NCBI GenBank assembly: GCA_965200615.1
Contig: OZ241377.1
Location: forward strand, 4,650,001 to 4,714,000
Direction of reading: 5' to 3'
From: Bin5 sp965200615
GTDB taxonomy: Bacteria; Chloroflexota; Anaerolineae; Caldilineales; Caldilineaceae
Length of the DNA: 64,000 nucleotides
Shown here: positions 20,001 to 28,105 of the stretch, one piece after another
Numbering within the stretch: the stretch's first letter is position 1
Layout of the letters: the number at the start of each line of letters is the position of its first letter
The notes under the pieces: generated by a model
Seen by the model: the letters and a program-made list of their open reading frames with translations, nothing else
What the model was told of the DNA's origin: nothing
Databases searched by the model: none
Made by a program: the position numbers and the translations under genes

Positions 20001-21733
20001 TCCTGGACGTGACGGAAGCCGGCGTCGATCCGATCGGCCAGCCGTACGTCATCGGATATCTGGCGGCTGGTTCAAGCGCCACCGTACCGATAATATACGA
20101 CACATTGGAAAGACCAGGCGATCGACGCATCCGTGTGGTTGTCGATCCGAACAACTTCATTCGCGAGAGTAACAAGGAGGACAACCAGACGGTCGTCACC
20201 TTGCCGGTACAGGCCGCGATGGCGCCGAACCTGGCGATGTTGTCCGGCAACATCAAGTTTGCGCCGCAGTCACCGGAGATCCACGACGTGGTGACGGTCT
20301 CGGCCACAGTACTGAACAACGGCACCGATACGGCTCACGACGTGGTTGTGCAGATACTTGACGTGACCGGCGGCGGCTCGATACCCATCGGCACGGAACA
20401 GCTGCTGGATGCGGTTCCGGCCGGAGGGGGCGGTACTGTTGAGGTCTCCTTCACCGACACCGGTGAGACCGGAAGCCGTCAGATTCGGGTGGTTGTCGAT
20501 CCCAACAATGTCATAGCGGAGATGAATGAGCGGGACAACCAGGCGACGCGAGGGCTCTTTATCTCGCCGCCGCAACTGGCCGACATCACCTTAGACGATG
20601 AGGATGTTGTATTCGACCCCGAAGAACCGGTGGAAGGCAGTGATACAGAGATTTCGGCGAAGATCACCAACCGCGGCAACGCCAACGCCAGGGGCTTCGT
20701 CGTACGCTTCCTGGACGTGACCGAACGAGTGCCCAGGCCGATCGGCGGTCCGCAGCGGATCGACCAGCTGGGCGCAAATGACAGTACAACCGTATCAGTA
20801 ACCTACGCTACCGAAGGCAAAGCCGGCGAACGCATGATCCGGGTCGTAGCCGATTCGGAAGATGCAGTGCGCGAACTGGATGAAGAGAACAACAGGGTTG
20901 AAAAGACCCTGCGGGTGCGCACGGCTTCGGAAGCGTCGGAAGAGGCGCCGAATCTGACGATTCTGCCTTCATACATCCGCTTCTTCCCGGCCGTCCCCGA
21001 AGCCGGTGATCCGGTTACGATTACGGCCGTGATTCGCAACCAGGGCAAGATTGTGGCGGAGAACGTGGTCGTACTGTTTGAGGACGTCACTGAAGAAAAA
21101 GCCGTCGAAATAGGCGATTTCACGATAGAGGAGCCAATTCAGCCTGGTGCGCGAGAACTGGCGGTGATGTCATTCGATACGAGTGACTTGGAAGGAAACC
21201 GCACGATACGCGTGACGGTCGATCCCAACGAGGCTATCAATGAGACGGACGAAAGCGATAACTTCGCTGAGCGCACACTCCGCTTCAGTTCGTCAGCACA
21301 AGGCAGCAGACAGGGGACGGACACGGGAAGTTTAGCGTCGTCTACGGGCGCGGAAAGCACCGTAGAGGGAGTCAACCTTGCTCTGAACGCTCAAGAGGTT
21401 GTCGTAAATGTATCGCGGGCCGGTGAAGGTGAAGGGGAGCTGGTGGTCGTAACCACCACGGTGCGCAATGAGGGCAGCCAGGACGTCGGCGGCTTCAGCG
21501 TCCACGTCCTGGATGAGACCGACAATCTGAACCTCCTCGGATCGCCGCAGACTGTCGAGCGCCTGGCGGCGGGAGAGGAGGTCACGGTGCGTACACTGTT
21601 CCGGGCGGTGGACGGGCTGGGTGCGAGGACGCTGCAGGTTGTCGTCGACCCGGCCAATGTGGTGTCCGAAAGCTCTGAGCTGGACAACCGGGTGAGCGTA
21701 ATGGTACACCCTCTGGACCAGGCTGACGGATAG
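14039..21733 (+). CDS. Giant secreted subtilisin-like protease with fifteen CARDB repeats
   Basis: This 2564-residue extracellular S8 serine protease has a signal peptide (1 to about 24). It is followed by a fervidolysin-like propeptide (about 60-145, with VPGQVLIRFK and FAEPNYLLQ). The catalytic domain has Asp191 in VIDTG, His253 in GHGTHVAG and Ser422 in GTSMSAP. Next come a fibronectin type III-like domain (about 485-590) and a jelly-roll-like domain (about 590-760). From residue 764 to the end there are fifteen CARDB adhesion-type repeats of about 119 residues, each opening near PNL and ending near an NNxA-type Asn/Asp-rich turn. No sorting signal or transmembrane anchor is visible at the C-terminus. 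It stands alone, convergent with a lipoprotein. It may degrade or bind external protein or cell surfaces; the substrate is unknown. Confidence 0.93.
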   Translation: MKRFSLIALFLVLCLAAGLLLSGDRLGTILDTSLRSGEMGLSSIGVDVVERAILQEEEVAEYVPGQVLIRFKKTVTREQISDFYAEYGLSEKDNLDNDVTDADQGLRLAGAPIDVDENLIEVLESDDRVAFAEPNYLLQINETPPSDPLFENLWGLHNTGQTGGTADADVDALEAWEISTGSEDIIIAVIDTGIEVEHEDLIPNLWTNPKECPKGVGKCVENGIDDDDNGYVDDFHGINAINNSGRLLDDYGHGTHVAGIAAAAGDNKKGIVGVNWNAKILGCKFITAFGTGTTSNAVKCFNYIYDLRNKQKQNIVVTNSSWGGGSPSQALREAMGRVDSPLHVCSAGNANSNRKLYPAAYDLDNIIAVAATDHDDIYAGFSSWGEDWVDLAAPGVSILSTIPSGRCPMCLPSGYGSTSGTSMSAPYVSGAAALIWSEFEGLNNDQVKQRILSGVDALPEQSKKTLTNGRLNLFNSMEKDSTPPATVSDLSPSGVLLTKVILSWTATGDDGFTGQSTAYDVRYATAPISNATWDSAQRVATAPIPGASGSREELEVTGLEPDTTYYFALRVADNVGNESDLSNIVIARTSAGTIVFEDDMESGSGKWTIEDADDSLWHLSSLRFNSPETSWYYGQERQRNYDTGEEHEGKITSGVIDIAGADDALLTFYEWSELQRNTRFDRTRVQISTDGTTWKTVFESHGTEGHWARRDVDLSQAVSESGSIQVRFWFDTVDETFNENEGWYVDDVRVLTAKLQLPGERQLLPNLIAQSINIGFNPSEPHAGETTTIHGTVLNNGNADARAVTVQFVDVTDEDAAVPIGLPQTVAEIPVGGSGVVQVDYDTEEKSGERTIRMVIDPNNFVSERNEADNAAARTLEVADAPAPNLYVDADNIGFDPASPQPGTQVTILATIVNNGTEDAESVVIQFKEGRTTPVALNQVIDSIPAGSSAVARVTYDSGTGAGDPSITVTADPDNFITELDETDNSASKTLSLQSDEEPNLELSSSNIGIAPSNPVEGDEVTIYATILNAGDTEVQDVQVQFLDANRSPAAPIAALQVIPSIAPGSSGVASIRFDTANRSGDQKIEVQVDPHNLVAESKEGDNSATATLRVGHGLAPNLVVVDENIGFSATEVAAGTPITIYATILNTGSSRAENVIVQFVDATSANVKPIGEQQTIEAIEPGSSAVAVVEYKVSGGQGSRTVQVVADPGNFIREISEEDNEGSASMTVGRAPAPNLFIHGNNIAIHPAQPVSGEEVTLRAVVGNDGSAPAEHVSVQFFDVTSGEARLLGSEQTIPEIGVGSSGTAAVTITESISAERPIGNRKIQVLVDANNRVRESNEEDNTATRLLTLDLEPMPNLVVLAENIGFSPANPRVGETVTILAVVRNDGDVVARNVVVQFEDVSAGRPVPIGEAQELDRIVVGGSGVVSVKFSIPEASGTYKVRVVADPGNFIAETDEIDNKGTRSLEVEAAPMPNLVTLPENIGFNPPTASAGSDVIISLTVVNNGAAAAENVQVHFTDVTGGRLSPIGDIQTLDSIAAGDSAIASVTFKTAGRAGERRIRASVDSLSIIPESDETDNTASKTLLIAAETSPNLSVQAANISFTPTNPNSGDEIRVQAVIVNQGGQDVGEVDVQFLDVTDDAAVPIGSGQLIDSIPAGSSGIAVSVLDSRGKAGERKIRVVADRRNLISESDETDNQAEAAISINPPAIPNLVIESGNVGFHPSRPVDGDQVTISATVLNEGGGDASEIIVQFVEGSGQGVPISEPQVIDRIPAGSSGVAQVIFDTAGKEDPRIQVIVDPNNYIAETKETDNRASAALRMAAQPLPNLSVKTSNVAITPKSPREGQRIILTAVIVNHGSAPARDVDVQFMDATERPAVPVGAAQAISLISPGGSAAVGVVYDTTDKEGQRRIEVTADPGNFIEESSESDNKANKSVSVLERAAPNLIVQPRNVGFNPAAPTEGDRVLVRAIVLNDGAEDATDVVVQFLDVTEAGVDPIGQPYVIGYLAAGSSATVPIIYDTLERPGDRRIRVVVDPNNFIRESNKEDNQTVVTLPVQAAMAPNLAMLSGNIKFAPQSPEIHDVVTVSATVLNNGTDTAHDVVVQILDVTGGGSIPIGTEQLLDAVPAGGGGTVEVSFTDTGETGSRQIRVVVDPNNVIAEMNERDNQATRGLFISPPQLADITLDDEDVVFDPEEPVEGSDTEISAKITNRGNANARGFVVRFLDVTERVPRPIGGPQRIDQLGANDSTTVSVTYATEGKAGERMIRVVADSEDAVRELDEENNRVEKTLRVRTASEASEEAPNLTILPSYIRFFPAVPEAGDPVTITAVIRNQGKIVAENVVVLFEDVTEEKAVEIGDFTIEEPIQPGARELAVMSFDTSDLEGNRTIRVTVDPNEAINETDESDNFAERTLRFSSSAQGSRQGTDTGSLASSTGAESTVEGVNLALNAQEVVVNVSRAGEGEGELVVVTTTVRNEGSQDVGGFSVHVLDETDNLNLLGSPQTVERLAAGEEVTVRTLFRAVDGLGARTLQVVVDPANVVSESSELDNRVSVMVHPLDQADG
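16330..21720 (+). repeat. Fifteen tandem CARDB-encoding repeats, about 358 bp each
   Basis: Each unit encodes PNL, then a variable N(I/V)GF segment, a conserved xAxVxNxG turn, VQFxDVT, an SxPxGSSG-type turn and RxIxVxVDPxNxIxExxExDN. Units 1-12 and 14 keep the PNL opening; units 13 and 15 are divergent (ADITLD and VNLALN). Third-codon positions differ a great deal between units, so the array looks old rather than freshly amplified. Confidence 0.88.
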
Positions 21734-21763
21734 AGCAGAGGTCAGCCTGGATAGGATCACGGC

Positions 21764-21798
21764 GTCCCTCCGTGCAGCGCATTCGCTGGCGGAGGGAC
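21764..21798. terminator. Hairpin between convergent genes
   Basis: GTCCCTCCG (21764-21772) pairs with CGGAGGGAC (21790-21798), with a nested CAGCG/CGCTG stem inside and a CATT loop. There is no clear T-run on either side. Its place between two convergent genes suggests a bidirectional terminator. Confidence 0.5.
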
Positions 21799-21854
21799 AG
21801 TGCGCGTTCAGGTCCTCAGGGGAAGGCTTCAGGGAGCGCGTCGACTGTCGGATC

Positions 21855-22856
21855 TCAGAACAGGCTCAATTGACCTTGGGCCTGGACGTGCAGATATGCA
21901 TACGTTCTGCCGGCTTCCTGCAAGGGGATTTCAAAGGGGAGCTCCGCACCGGGCGTGATTGTTTCTCCGAACATGGAAAGTTCCACTACCTCCGCAACTT
22001 CACCGGACTCGTCATAGAACGTAGCGGCCACCCTTATCGAAGTCAGCGCGGTTTCGTGCGGATTGTGGAGTCTGCCGACAACCGCAACGCGTCCTCCCCG
22101 CTCCACTACGGCTACAGCCGACACTTCAAGATCACGGTGCTCGGCGATGGTGAAATCATCGAAGAACAGATCCATCTCATAGCTCTCCACCGCGGTCGGG
22201 TCGACGTCCACGACCATGCGAAAGGGAGCGGTACGTTCCGTATCCAATTTGCCAAAGGCCGCCGGCGCTTCGGCGTCGGCAATCTGTTCGCCGCTGCTGC
22301 TGAAGAACCTGGCCTGCACGCGGACACCATAGACCTCGTAGGCTCCGCCGTTTACAAGCTCGCCAACCAGCACCAGTTGGAAATCAGCTTCGTACGTAGT
22401 ATGGCTGCGTACAAAGACTGCGGTCGGAATCGTTGTGGAGGTGGGCGTAGCTGTCAGTGTAGCCGTTGGCGACGGTGAGGGTTGCGGAGGCGTATCTGTG
22501 GCGGTCGGGGTCGGGGTGGCCGTCAGCGGGGGCGGCTCAGAGGTTATCGTCAGGGTCGGGGACGGCGTTGCAGATGGGGTCAAAGTCGGCGTCTCGGTCG
22601 GCGAGGGTGTCGGCTGAGGTGTTTCCGTTGAGGTAGGCGAAGGTAACGGCGTCGACATAGGCGAAGCGGTAGCATCGGCGTCTGTCCCGGCCTTCTCTGT
22701 AGCGACAGATTGGGGGGACGCGTCCGCCGAGGGCTCCCGCTCTTCGGCAGCGGAGATTCCGGACTCGGGAGGCAGGACGCCTTCGTCTGCAGGGCCGCCG
22801 CAGGAAGCGATAAACAGTAGCAGGGCTGAAGCGACTAAAAGCGAGGATCGGTGCAT
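21855..22856 (-). CDS. Lipoprotein with Thr/Pro-rich linker and FxLYD-like domain
   Basis: This 333-residue protein begins with a lipoprotein signal ending LLLFIASCGG (lipid-anchored Cys19). Residues of about 60-160 are low-complexity Pro/Thr/Ser repeats, typical of an extended, possibly glycosylated cell-surface stalk. The C-terminal part (from about 165) is a beta-rich domain with EVYGVRVQARFFSSSGEQIA, followed by a similar NPHETALTSIRVAATFYDE segment. This pattern resembles FxLYD/DUF3426-like domains. The function is unknown. It is downstream of nothing obvious and converges with the giant protease gene, so joint surface roles are only a guess. It ends QLSLF, which is discussed under the rejected items. 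Confidence 0.8.
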   Translation of the reverse strand: MHRSSLLVASALLLFIASCGGPADEGVLPPESGISAAEEREPSADASPQSVATEKAGTDADATASPMSTPLPSPTSTETPQPTPSPTETPTLTPSATPSPTLTITSEPPPLTATPTPTATDTPPQPSPSPTATLTATPTSTTIPTAVFVRSHTTYEADFQLVLVGELVNGGAYEVYGVRVQARFFSSSGEQIADAEAPAAFGKLDTERTAPFRMVVDVDPTAVESYEMDLFFDDFTIAEHRDLEVSAVAVVERGGRVAVVGRLHNPHETALTSIRVAATFYDESGEVAEVVELSMFGETITPGAELPFEIPLQEAGRTYAYLHVQAQGQLSLF

Positions 22857-22934
22857 GATTCTTTGGCGCTATCGCTTCACTATTGCTGACGGTTCGCCAG
22901 TGGTCAGCTGTCAGATCAAAGTGTTGTGAACAGA

Positions 22935-23837
22935 TTACCCCTTCAGGCCTGAAGTCACAACGCCGCTTACAAAGTGCCGCTGAAGGACGAGATAGATAAA
23001 CAGAACGGGCAACATGGTCATGGTGCCAAGAGACAGGAACCAGTGAATCTGGTATTGGCGCAGTCCGCCGCCATGGCGGAATTCGGCCAGCGTCCGCTTG
23101 AAGGTCAGCATACCGCGCGCAAGTGTCCAGGTGTTATCGTCTGTAAGGTAGATCAGAGGTCCCCACAGGTCGTTCCAGGAATGGAGGAAGAGAAAGATCG
23201 AGGCCGCGGCCAGCGCCGGCCCGATATTGGGCAGGATCACGTGGCGGTAGATGCCGATTGGGGAGCAGCCGTCGATCTTGGCGGCATCGTCAAGCTCGGT
23301 GGGAATTGTCATAATGTACTGGCGCAGCAGGAAGATATAGAAGGCGCCGCCACCCATCCACATGGGCACGATGAGCGGCAGGTAGGTATTCAGCCAGCCC
23401 AGACGGTGGAAGAGCAGAAAAGTTGGAATCGCCGTAACTTGCATTGGGACCATCATCGTGCCCAGCACGATAAAGAACAGGAAGTTTCGTCCAACAAAGC
23501 GCAGGCGGGCAAAACCGAATGCCACCATGGAGGCGGAAAGCAGACCGCCGAAGATGGAGGCCACGGTGATGACCAACGTGTTAAACAAGAACCGGGTGAA
23601 GGCCAATGCAGTCCAGGCATCGATGAAGTTGTGCCACTGCCATGGCAGCGGCGGAATCAGATTGATGACTGTCTCTTCGAGCAGCATTTCCTTCGTCTTG
23701 AGGGCGCCCGAGAACATCCATAGCAGAGGGAAGATCATGATGATGCCTATGGCGATAGCGGCCAGATAGTTCAGAGTCTGCCGCAACGCACGGCGGTACA
23801 TCCAGGGACTGCTTGCCTGTCTGATTTCCGTTGCCAT
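22935..23837 (-). CDS. Sugar ABC transporter permease, MalG type (second pair)
   Basis: This 300-residue inner-membrane permease has six predicted helices. The ATPase-docking EAA loop reads DDAAKIDGCSPIGIYRHVIL. MalG-type permeases form a heterodimer with a MalF partner, here the gene directly upstream: that gene's TAA stop abuts this gene's ATG with no gap (TAAATG), so translation is coupled. It is the last gene of the ABC operon. The substrate is most likely an oligosaccharide or polyol, but that is not shown by the sequence. Confidence 0.93.
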   Translation of the reverse strand: MATEIRQASSPWMYRRALRQTLNYLAAIAIGIIMIFPLLWMFSGALKTKEMLLEETVINLIPPLPWQWHNFIDAWTALAFTRFLFNTLVITVASIFGGLLSASMVAFGFARLRFVGRNFLFFIVLGTMMVPMQVTAIPTFLLFHRLGWLNTYLPLIVPMWMGGGAFYIFLLRQYIMTIPTELDDAAKIDGCSPIGIYRHVILPNIGPALAAASIFLFLHSWNDLWGPLIYLTDDNTWTLARGMLTFKRTLAEFRHGGGLRQYQIHWFLSLGTMTMLPVLFIYLVLQRHFVSGVVTSGLKG

Positions 23838-24791
23838 TTATGCCTCCTGCGACTCGTAGTGCACCCAGCGCCGGGCCAGCCAGAACTGAAGTAAGGTCAG
23901 CCCCATAATGATCAGGAAGAGAAGCCAGGCCAGTACACTGGCGTAACCGAACCGCCTCTCGGTGAAGGCGACGATATAGAGATAGAGCACATAGAAGAGC
24001 GTGGAACGCGCCGGCCCCCCTTGGGTCAACATGAAGCCCTCGGTGAATACCTGCAGCGAGCCGATCATGCCGACGATCATCAGGAAGAAGATGGTCGGCG
24101 ACAGAAGGGGCAGGGTGATATAGCGGAAGAGGGCCAGGCCGCTGGCACCATCGACCTTTGCGGCCTCGTGAAGATCGTCCGGTATGCTCTGCAGGCCGGC
24201 AAGCATGATCACCATATAGTGCCCCACACCGTATAGGCGCATGATAATGTAGGAGGGCAGGGCCCACTCTATGGATGTCAGCCAGGCGACGCGATCGAAA
24301 TCGAAGATACGCAGAATCTGGTTGAACATCCCGTAGTCCTTCTCGAACATCGCGGCCCAGACGAAGGTCATGGCGACGCCACTGACCGCGGCCGGCAGAT
24401 AGAAGAGACCGCGGAAGAAGGTATGGCCTTTGAAGCGCTGATTGAGAAGGAGCGCCATGGCCAGCGAGATGATAATGGCCAGTGAGACCGTCCAGAAGGC
24501 AAATACGGCGCTGACGCGCAGCGAGCCGATGAAGCGGATGTCAAATTTTATCAGTTCCTCGAAGTTTGCCAGACCTACATAGGTGATCTTCTTGAAGCCG
24601 GCGTACTCGGTAAACATCAGTCCGAGTGAAACCAGAAGAGGTCCTGCTAAGAAGAGGACGAACCCCAGAATCCAGGGTGAGATGAAGAGATAACCGTAGA
24701 GATTCTCCCTCCATGCCTCGCCGCGCGGCAGACGAAACCGGCTGGGGCGCATCTGCGGTATCTCGGCGCCAGCTTGAGAAAGATTGGCCAT
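23838..24791 (-). CDS. Sugar ABC transporter permease, MalF type (second pair)
   Basis: This 317-residue permease has six helices and the EAA loop HEAAKVDGASGLALFRYITL. It pairs with the MalG-type gene that follows without a gap. It starts 78 bp after the stop of the preceding MalG-type permease on the same strand, so the two permease pairs lie back to back in one operon. The N-terminal cytoplasmic stretch (about 40 residues) before the first helix is usual for the MalF/UgpA family. Confidence 0.93.
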   Translation of the reverse strand: MANLSQAGAEIPQMRPSRFRLPRGEAWRENLYGYLFISPWILGFVLFLAGPLLVSLGLMFTEYAGFKKITYVGLANFEELIKFDIRFIGSLRVSAVFAFWTVSLAIIISLAMALLLNQRFKGHTFFRGLFYLPAAVSGVAMTFVWAAMFEKDYGMFNQILRIFDFDRVAWLTSIEWALPSYIIMRLYGVGHYMVIMLAGLQSIPDDLHEAAKVDGASGLALFRYITLPLLSPTIFFLMIVGMIGSLQVFTEGFMLTQGGPARSTLFYVLYLYIVAFTERRFGYASVLAWLLFLIIMGLTLLQFWLARRWVHYESQEA

Positions 24792-24869
24792 AGGTGAGAT
24801 TCACTTTCCTGCGCAAGGTCCTGGCAACTCTTGCCATCCTGCCCAGATGCTTAGGGAGACAGGCTCATT

Positions 24870-25736
24870 TCAGAATTTGAGGGCTCCCTCTGTCAGGCCG
24901 CGTTGGATACGGCGATGGAATACGATGTAAATAAAGATAGGAGGCCAGGCCGCCAACGAAAGGGCCGCCACCTGTAGACTCCATAGACTTACATACCTGC
25001 CTTCAAAGTGCATGATTCCCAGAGGAATTGTGCGCAGCGTGTGTCTGTGCAGATAGATGAGGGGCCAGAGAAAGTCGTTCCAGAAGAAGACGAAATAGAA
25101 GATGGTCATGGTCGCAATCGCCGGCATGGCCAGGGGAACCATAACCAGGCGCAGTATCTGCAGCTCTCTGGCCCCATCCACGCGAGCGGCATCTTCCAGT
25201 TCCGGGGGAATCGAAATGAAGTAGGCGCGGATGAAGATGATTGCAAGGGAGGACCAGCTCATGTAGGTAAGGATGACGGGGAGAGGGCTGTTCAGCAAGG
25301 GGATGGGCAGTTGGAGGGCATTGGCCCAGGAGTCGAGAATGGCCATCAACTTGAAACTGGGCACCATGAGCGCCTGGGTGGGCACGGCCATGCCGACCAG
25401 GAAATAGAGAAAAAGCGCTCGATTGGCGGTGAAATGATAACGGGCCAGCCCGTAGGCGGCGGTGGTCGATATGGTAATAATGCCGATGACGGAGACTACG
25501 GCGATCAGGATGCTGTTGGCATAGAGGCGGGTAAAGTTCCCGGTCTGCCAGGCCTCGACGATGTTTTCGAAAGAGATGCGGGACGGCAGGCCGAAGGGGG
25601 AGAGCATGACCTCTTCGTTGGTCTTGAGTGATGTGTAGGACATCCACGTCAAGGGATAAAGGATGCTGACGGCAGCGACGACTAAGAACAAATAGAACAG
25701 GAGTTTGACGGGCAAACTGAGTTCGCGGAAGACCAT
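24870..25736 (-). CDS. Sugar ABC transporter permease, MalG type (first pair)
   Basis: This six-helix permease has the EAA loop EDAARVDGARELQILRLVMV. The frame is open to 25853, but I chose the ATG at 25736 (product begins VFRELSLPVKLL after Met, 288 residues). Its GAGG ribosome-binding site overlaps the TGA stop of the preceding MalF gene. The extra upstream residues would overlap that gene and lack family features. It forms the first permease pair with the gene just upstream. Confidence 0.9.
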   Translation of the reverse strand: MVFRELSLPVKLLFYLFLVVAAVSILYPLTWMSYTSLKTNEEVMLSPFGLPSRISFENIVEAWQTGNFTRLYANSILIAVVSVIGIITISTTAAYGLARYHFTANRALFLYFLVGMAVPTQALMVPSFKLMAILDSWANALQLPIPLLNSPLPVILTYMSWSSLAIIFIRAYFISIPPELEDAARVDGARELQILRLVMVPLAMPAIATMTIFYFVFFWNDFLWPLIYLHRHTLRTIPLGIMHFEGRYVSLWSLQVAALSLAAWPPIFIYIVFHRRIQRGLTEGALKF

Positions 25737-25746
25737 CAGGGCATCC

Positions 25747-26685
25747 TCAGGAAGAGACGGCTCCCCTGCCGGCGCGGGCAAGGGTGAATTGAAGAACGGA
25801 CATACCGATAATGACAAGAACGAGCACGAGTGCGATGGCGGTGGCGTACCCATGTTGAGTGCGGGCGCCGCCCAAGCCGAGCTGGTAGATATAGGAGACG
25901 ACCGTTTCGGAGCTGTGGTAGGGGCCGCCGCCGGTGAGCGTGTAGACGAGGTCGAAGACTCGCATGGCGTCGATCGACGTGATTACGGAGGCAACGACGA
26001 GCACTTCGCGCAGCAAGGGGACGGTAACACGTGTGGTCAGCTGCCAGGATGTGGCTCCGTCGAGGCGGGCGCTCTCCTGCAGTTCGCGCGGGATGGCCTG
26101 CAGACCGGCGATGAGCAGGAACATGGTGAAGCCGAAATTGCGCCAGATATGGACCGCAATCACGACAAAGACGTTGAGCGTGCGCGTGCCGAGCCAGCCG
26201 AATTTTGGCCCGTCCAGGCCAACAGCGCGCAGCAGACTGTCAACGATGCCGAGCGTCGGGTCGAGCAGGAAGTTGAAGAGGATTCCGATGACGACGAGCG
26301 ATATTACGAACGGAACGAAGAAGATGCTGCGGAACCATCTGGCAAACCTGGGACCGGATTCCAGAATGATGGCAAAGAGGAGGGCGACGCCGACCTGGAC
26401 CAGAAGGCAGCTGGCAACGAACAGAAAGCTGTTGCGAAGTGCGCCCCAAAAAAACTCATCACCGGCCATCTGAACAAAGTTTTCAAGACCGGTGAATCTG
26501 AGCGTGGCAAAGTTGATGCCTGTCCAATCAGTAAAGGCGATAACTACCGTGCCGAAAAGCGGCAGGATGAGGAAGAGCGTATAAAAGAAGAAGGCGGGCG
26601 CTATGAGGAACAGCGCGAAGCGTCCATCATAGCGACCCGTGCGCGGGCCCTTTTCTGACCCGCCCGTCAGCGTAGAGCGCCGCAT
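25747..26685 (-). CDS. Sugar ABC transporter permease, MalF type (first pair)
   Basis: This six-helix permease of 312 residues has the EAA loop ESARLDGATSWQLTTRVTVP. The start is the ATG at 26685, preceded by AAGGAGTTGGA, a strong ribosome-binding site; the longer open frame to 26865 would overlap the binding-protein gene and has no family features. It lies 49 bp downstream of the second solute-binding protein gene, which is the likely partner. Confidence 0.92.
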   Translation of the reverse strand: MRRSTLTGGSEKGPRTGRYDGRFALFLIAPAFFFYTLFLILPLFGTVVIAFTDWTGINFATLRFTGLENFVQMAGDEFFWGALRNSFLFVASCLLVQVGVALLFAIILESGPRFARWFRSIFFVPFVISLVVIGILFNFLLDPTLGIVDSLLRAVGLDGPKFGWLGTRTLNVFVVIAVHIWRNFGFTMFLLIAGLQAIPRELQESARLDGATSWQLTTRVTVPLLREVLVVASVITSIDAMRVFDLVYTLTGGGPYHSSETVVSYIYQLGLGGARTQHGYATAIALVLVLVIIGMSVLQFTLARAGRGAVSS

Positions 26686-26734
26686 TCCAACTCCTTGTCG
26701 GGAAGCGCTGCAAACATCCTGCCTGCGGCGAGGA

Positions 26735-28105
26735 CTACATGCGCGCCTCGCGCCATTCAAGTACAAGGTTTTCAGCGCGTTCGGCAGCCTCTTCTGGAGA
26801 GAGTGCGCCGCTGAGCACGCCGCTCGAGCCGTGCCAGAGGATCTCCTGGCCGATGTTGTAGTCAATGGCCCGCTCGATCATGATGGTCAGGGCCGGGGCG
26901 TTATCCAGAAGTTCGACGAGTTTTTCTGACTCCGGCCGCAGGTTTTCCATGGGCGTCGAAAGGGGCATAGGCGGCGCCTCACCCGGCATGTATTCGTACC
27001 AGACCCTGTGCGGTTCCTCCGATTGCAGATACCATTTGACGAACTCCTGGGCCTCTGCGGGATGCTTCGACTCCCTAGGCACGATCAGCGTGCGGGCGTT
27101 GAAGGAGACTTCGCCTGCGTCGCTTTCGGCGATATCGTCGATTGCCGGCATGAGCATGAACTTGAGGTCGATCTGCGCATCCACATTGGCGAACCAATCT
27201 CCCAGCAGCCAGCCGCCGGTCTGGAAGAAGGCGCCGTCGCCGCGGAAGAGCTTGCCGAAGGCGATCGGATAGTCATCGGATAGCACACCCCTGGAGTAGT
27301 ATTCCTTGTCCAAAAGCTCCTTGATCAGTTCCCACACGCGAACAGCGGCCGGATCGGTAAAGCGTCGGTCCGACTCGTGGTCGGCATAAAGTCCGCGAAG
27401 GAAGAGATCGACCGAGCCCTTGACGCCGAAGGTCCTGATATAGAGATGCTGAGCCCAGTGGCCGCCGGGCCATGCGTTCTTGGCGCCGATCAGGACGGGC
27501 GTCACGCCGGCATCCTGAAACGTCTGGCAAGCATTTGTGAAGGCGCTCCAGGTGGTCAGAGAATCGGGATCGATGCCATGCTGGTCGAGAAGGCCCGCAT
27601 TGTAGTACATGAGGTTGGCGACGGTCATGGCCCAAGGCGCGCCCCAATAGCGATCCCTGTAGAGGACGGAGTCGAGGGCATCGGGGTAGATGGCTCCCTT
27701 GCTTTCCTCGACGACATCGGTAAGGTCCATGAGCTGGTCGGCCTCGATGAAAGCGGAAAGCGCGCCTGGACCGGCATCGGTCTGCAGGAAATCGGGCACG
27801 GCGCCGCCGGCGAAGGCGGTCTTGGTGTTCTGCTCGTAGGCCAGCCCGGAGAACCCGCTGTGGGTGACGTTGATGCCGGGGTTGGCGCTGTTGAAGCGAT
27901 CGACGATTTCGTTCATCCCCTCCAAGCGGGGAGAGGTCGCCATCTCGGTCCACATTTCAAGTTCGGCGACCATCTCGTCGGGCTCGTCTGCTCCCATGTC
28001 GCCGGTGTCTGCGGGCGCGGCAACGGGCGCGCAGGCGGCCAGAATGCCTGCGCCCGCCGTACCGACGGCAGCCTTCAGAAAGCTTCTTCTGCTCAAATCT
28101 TTCAT
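26735..28105 (-). CDS. Extracellular solute-binding lipoprotein (family 1), Tat-exported
   Basis: This 456-residue binding protein captures the substrate outside the membrane. The N-terminus carries a twin-arginine motif SRRSFLK and a lipobox LAAC, giving a Tat-exported, lipid-anchored protein, common in Chloroflexota. The body fits the SBP_bac_1 fold (for example EMWTEMATSPRLEGMNEIVD at the start of the mature domain). It directly precedes the first permease pair. No ATPase gene is present in the operon, so a shared MsmX-like ATPase encoded elsewhere is expected. Confidence 0.92.
   Translation of the reverse strand: MKDLSRRSFLKAAVGTAGAGILAACAPVAAPADTGDMGADEPDEMVAELEMWTEMATSPRLEGMNEIVDRFNSANPGINVTHSGFSGLAYEQNTKTAFAGGAVPDFLQTDAGPGALSAFIEADQLMDLTDVVEESKGAIYPDALDSVLYRDRYWGAPWAMTVANLMYYNAGLLDQHGIDPDSLTTWSAFTNACQTFQDAGVTPVLIGAKNAWPGGHWAQHLYIRTFGVKGSVDLFLRGLYADHESDRRFTDPAAVRVWELIKELLDKEYYSRGVLSDDYPIAFGKLFRGDGAFFQTGGWLLGDWFANVDAQIDLKFMLMPAIDDIAESDAGEVSFNARTLIVPRESKHPAEAQEFVKWYLQSEEPHRVWYEYMPGEAPPMPLSTPMENLRPESEKLVELLDNAPALTIMIERAIDYNIGQEILWHGSSGVLSGALSPEEAAERAENLVLEWREARM

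Noticed and set aside
22852..22856. QLSLF at the C-terminus of the lipoprotein (gene 21855-22856) as a second beta-clamp motif
   Set aside because: That protein is exported and lipid-anchored, so a cytoplasmic clamp-binding role is implausible; coincidence.
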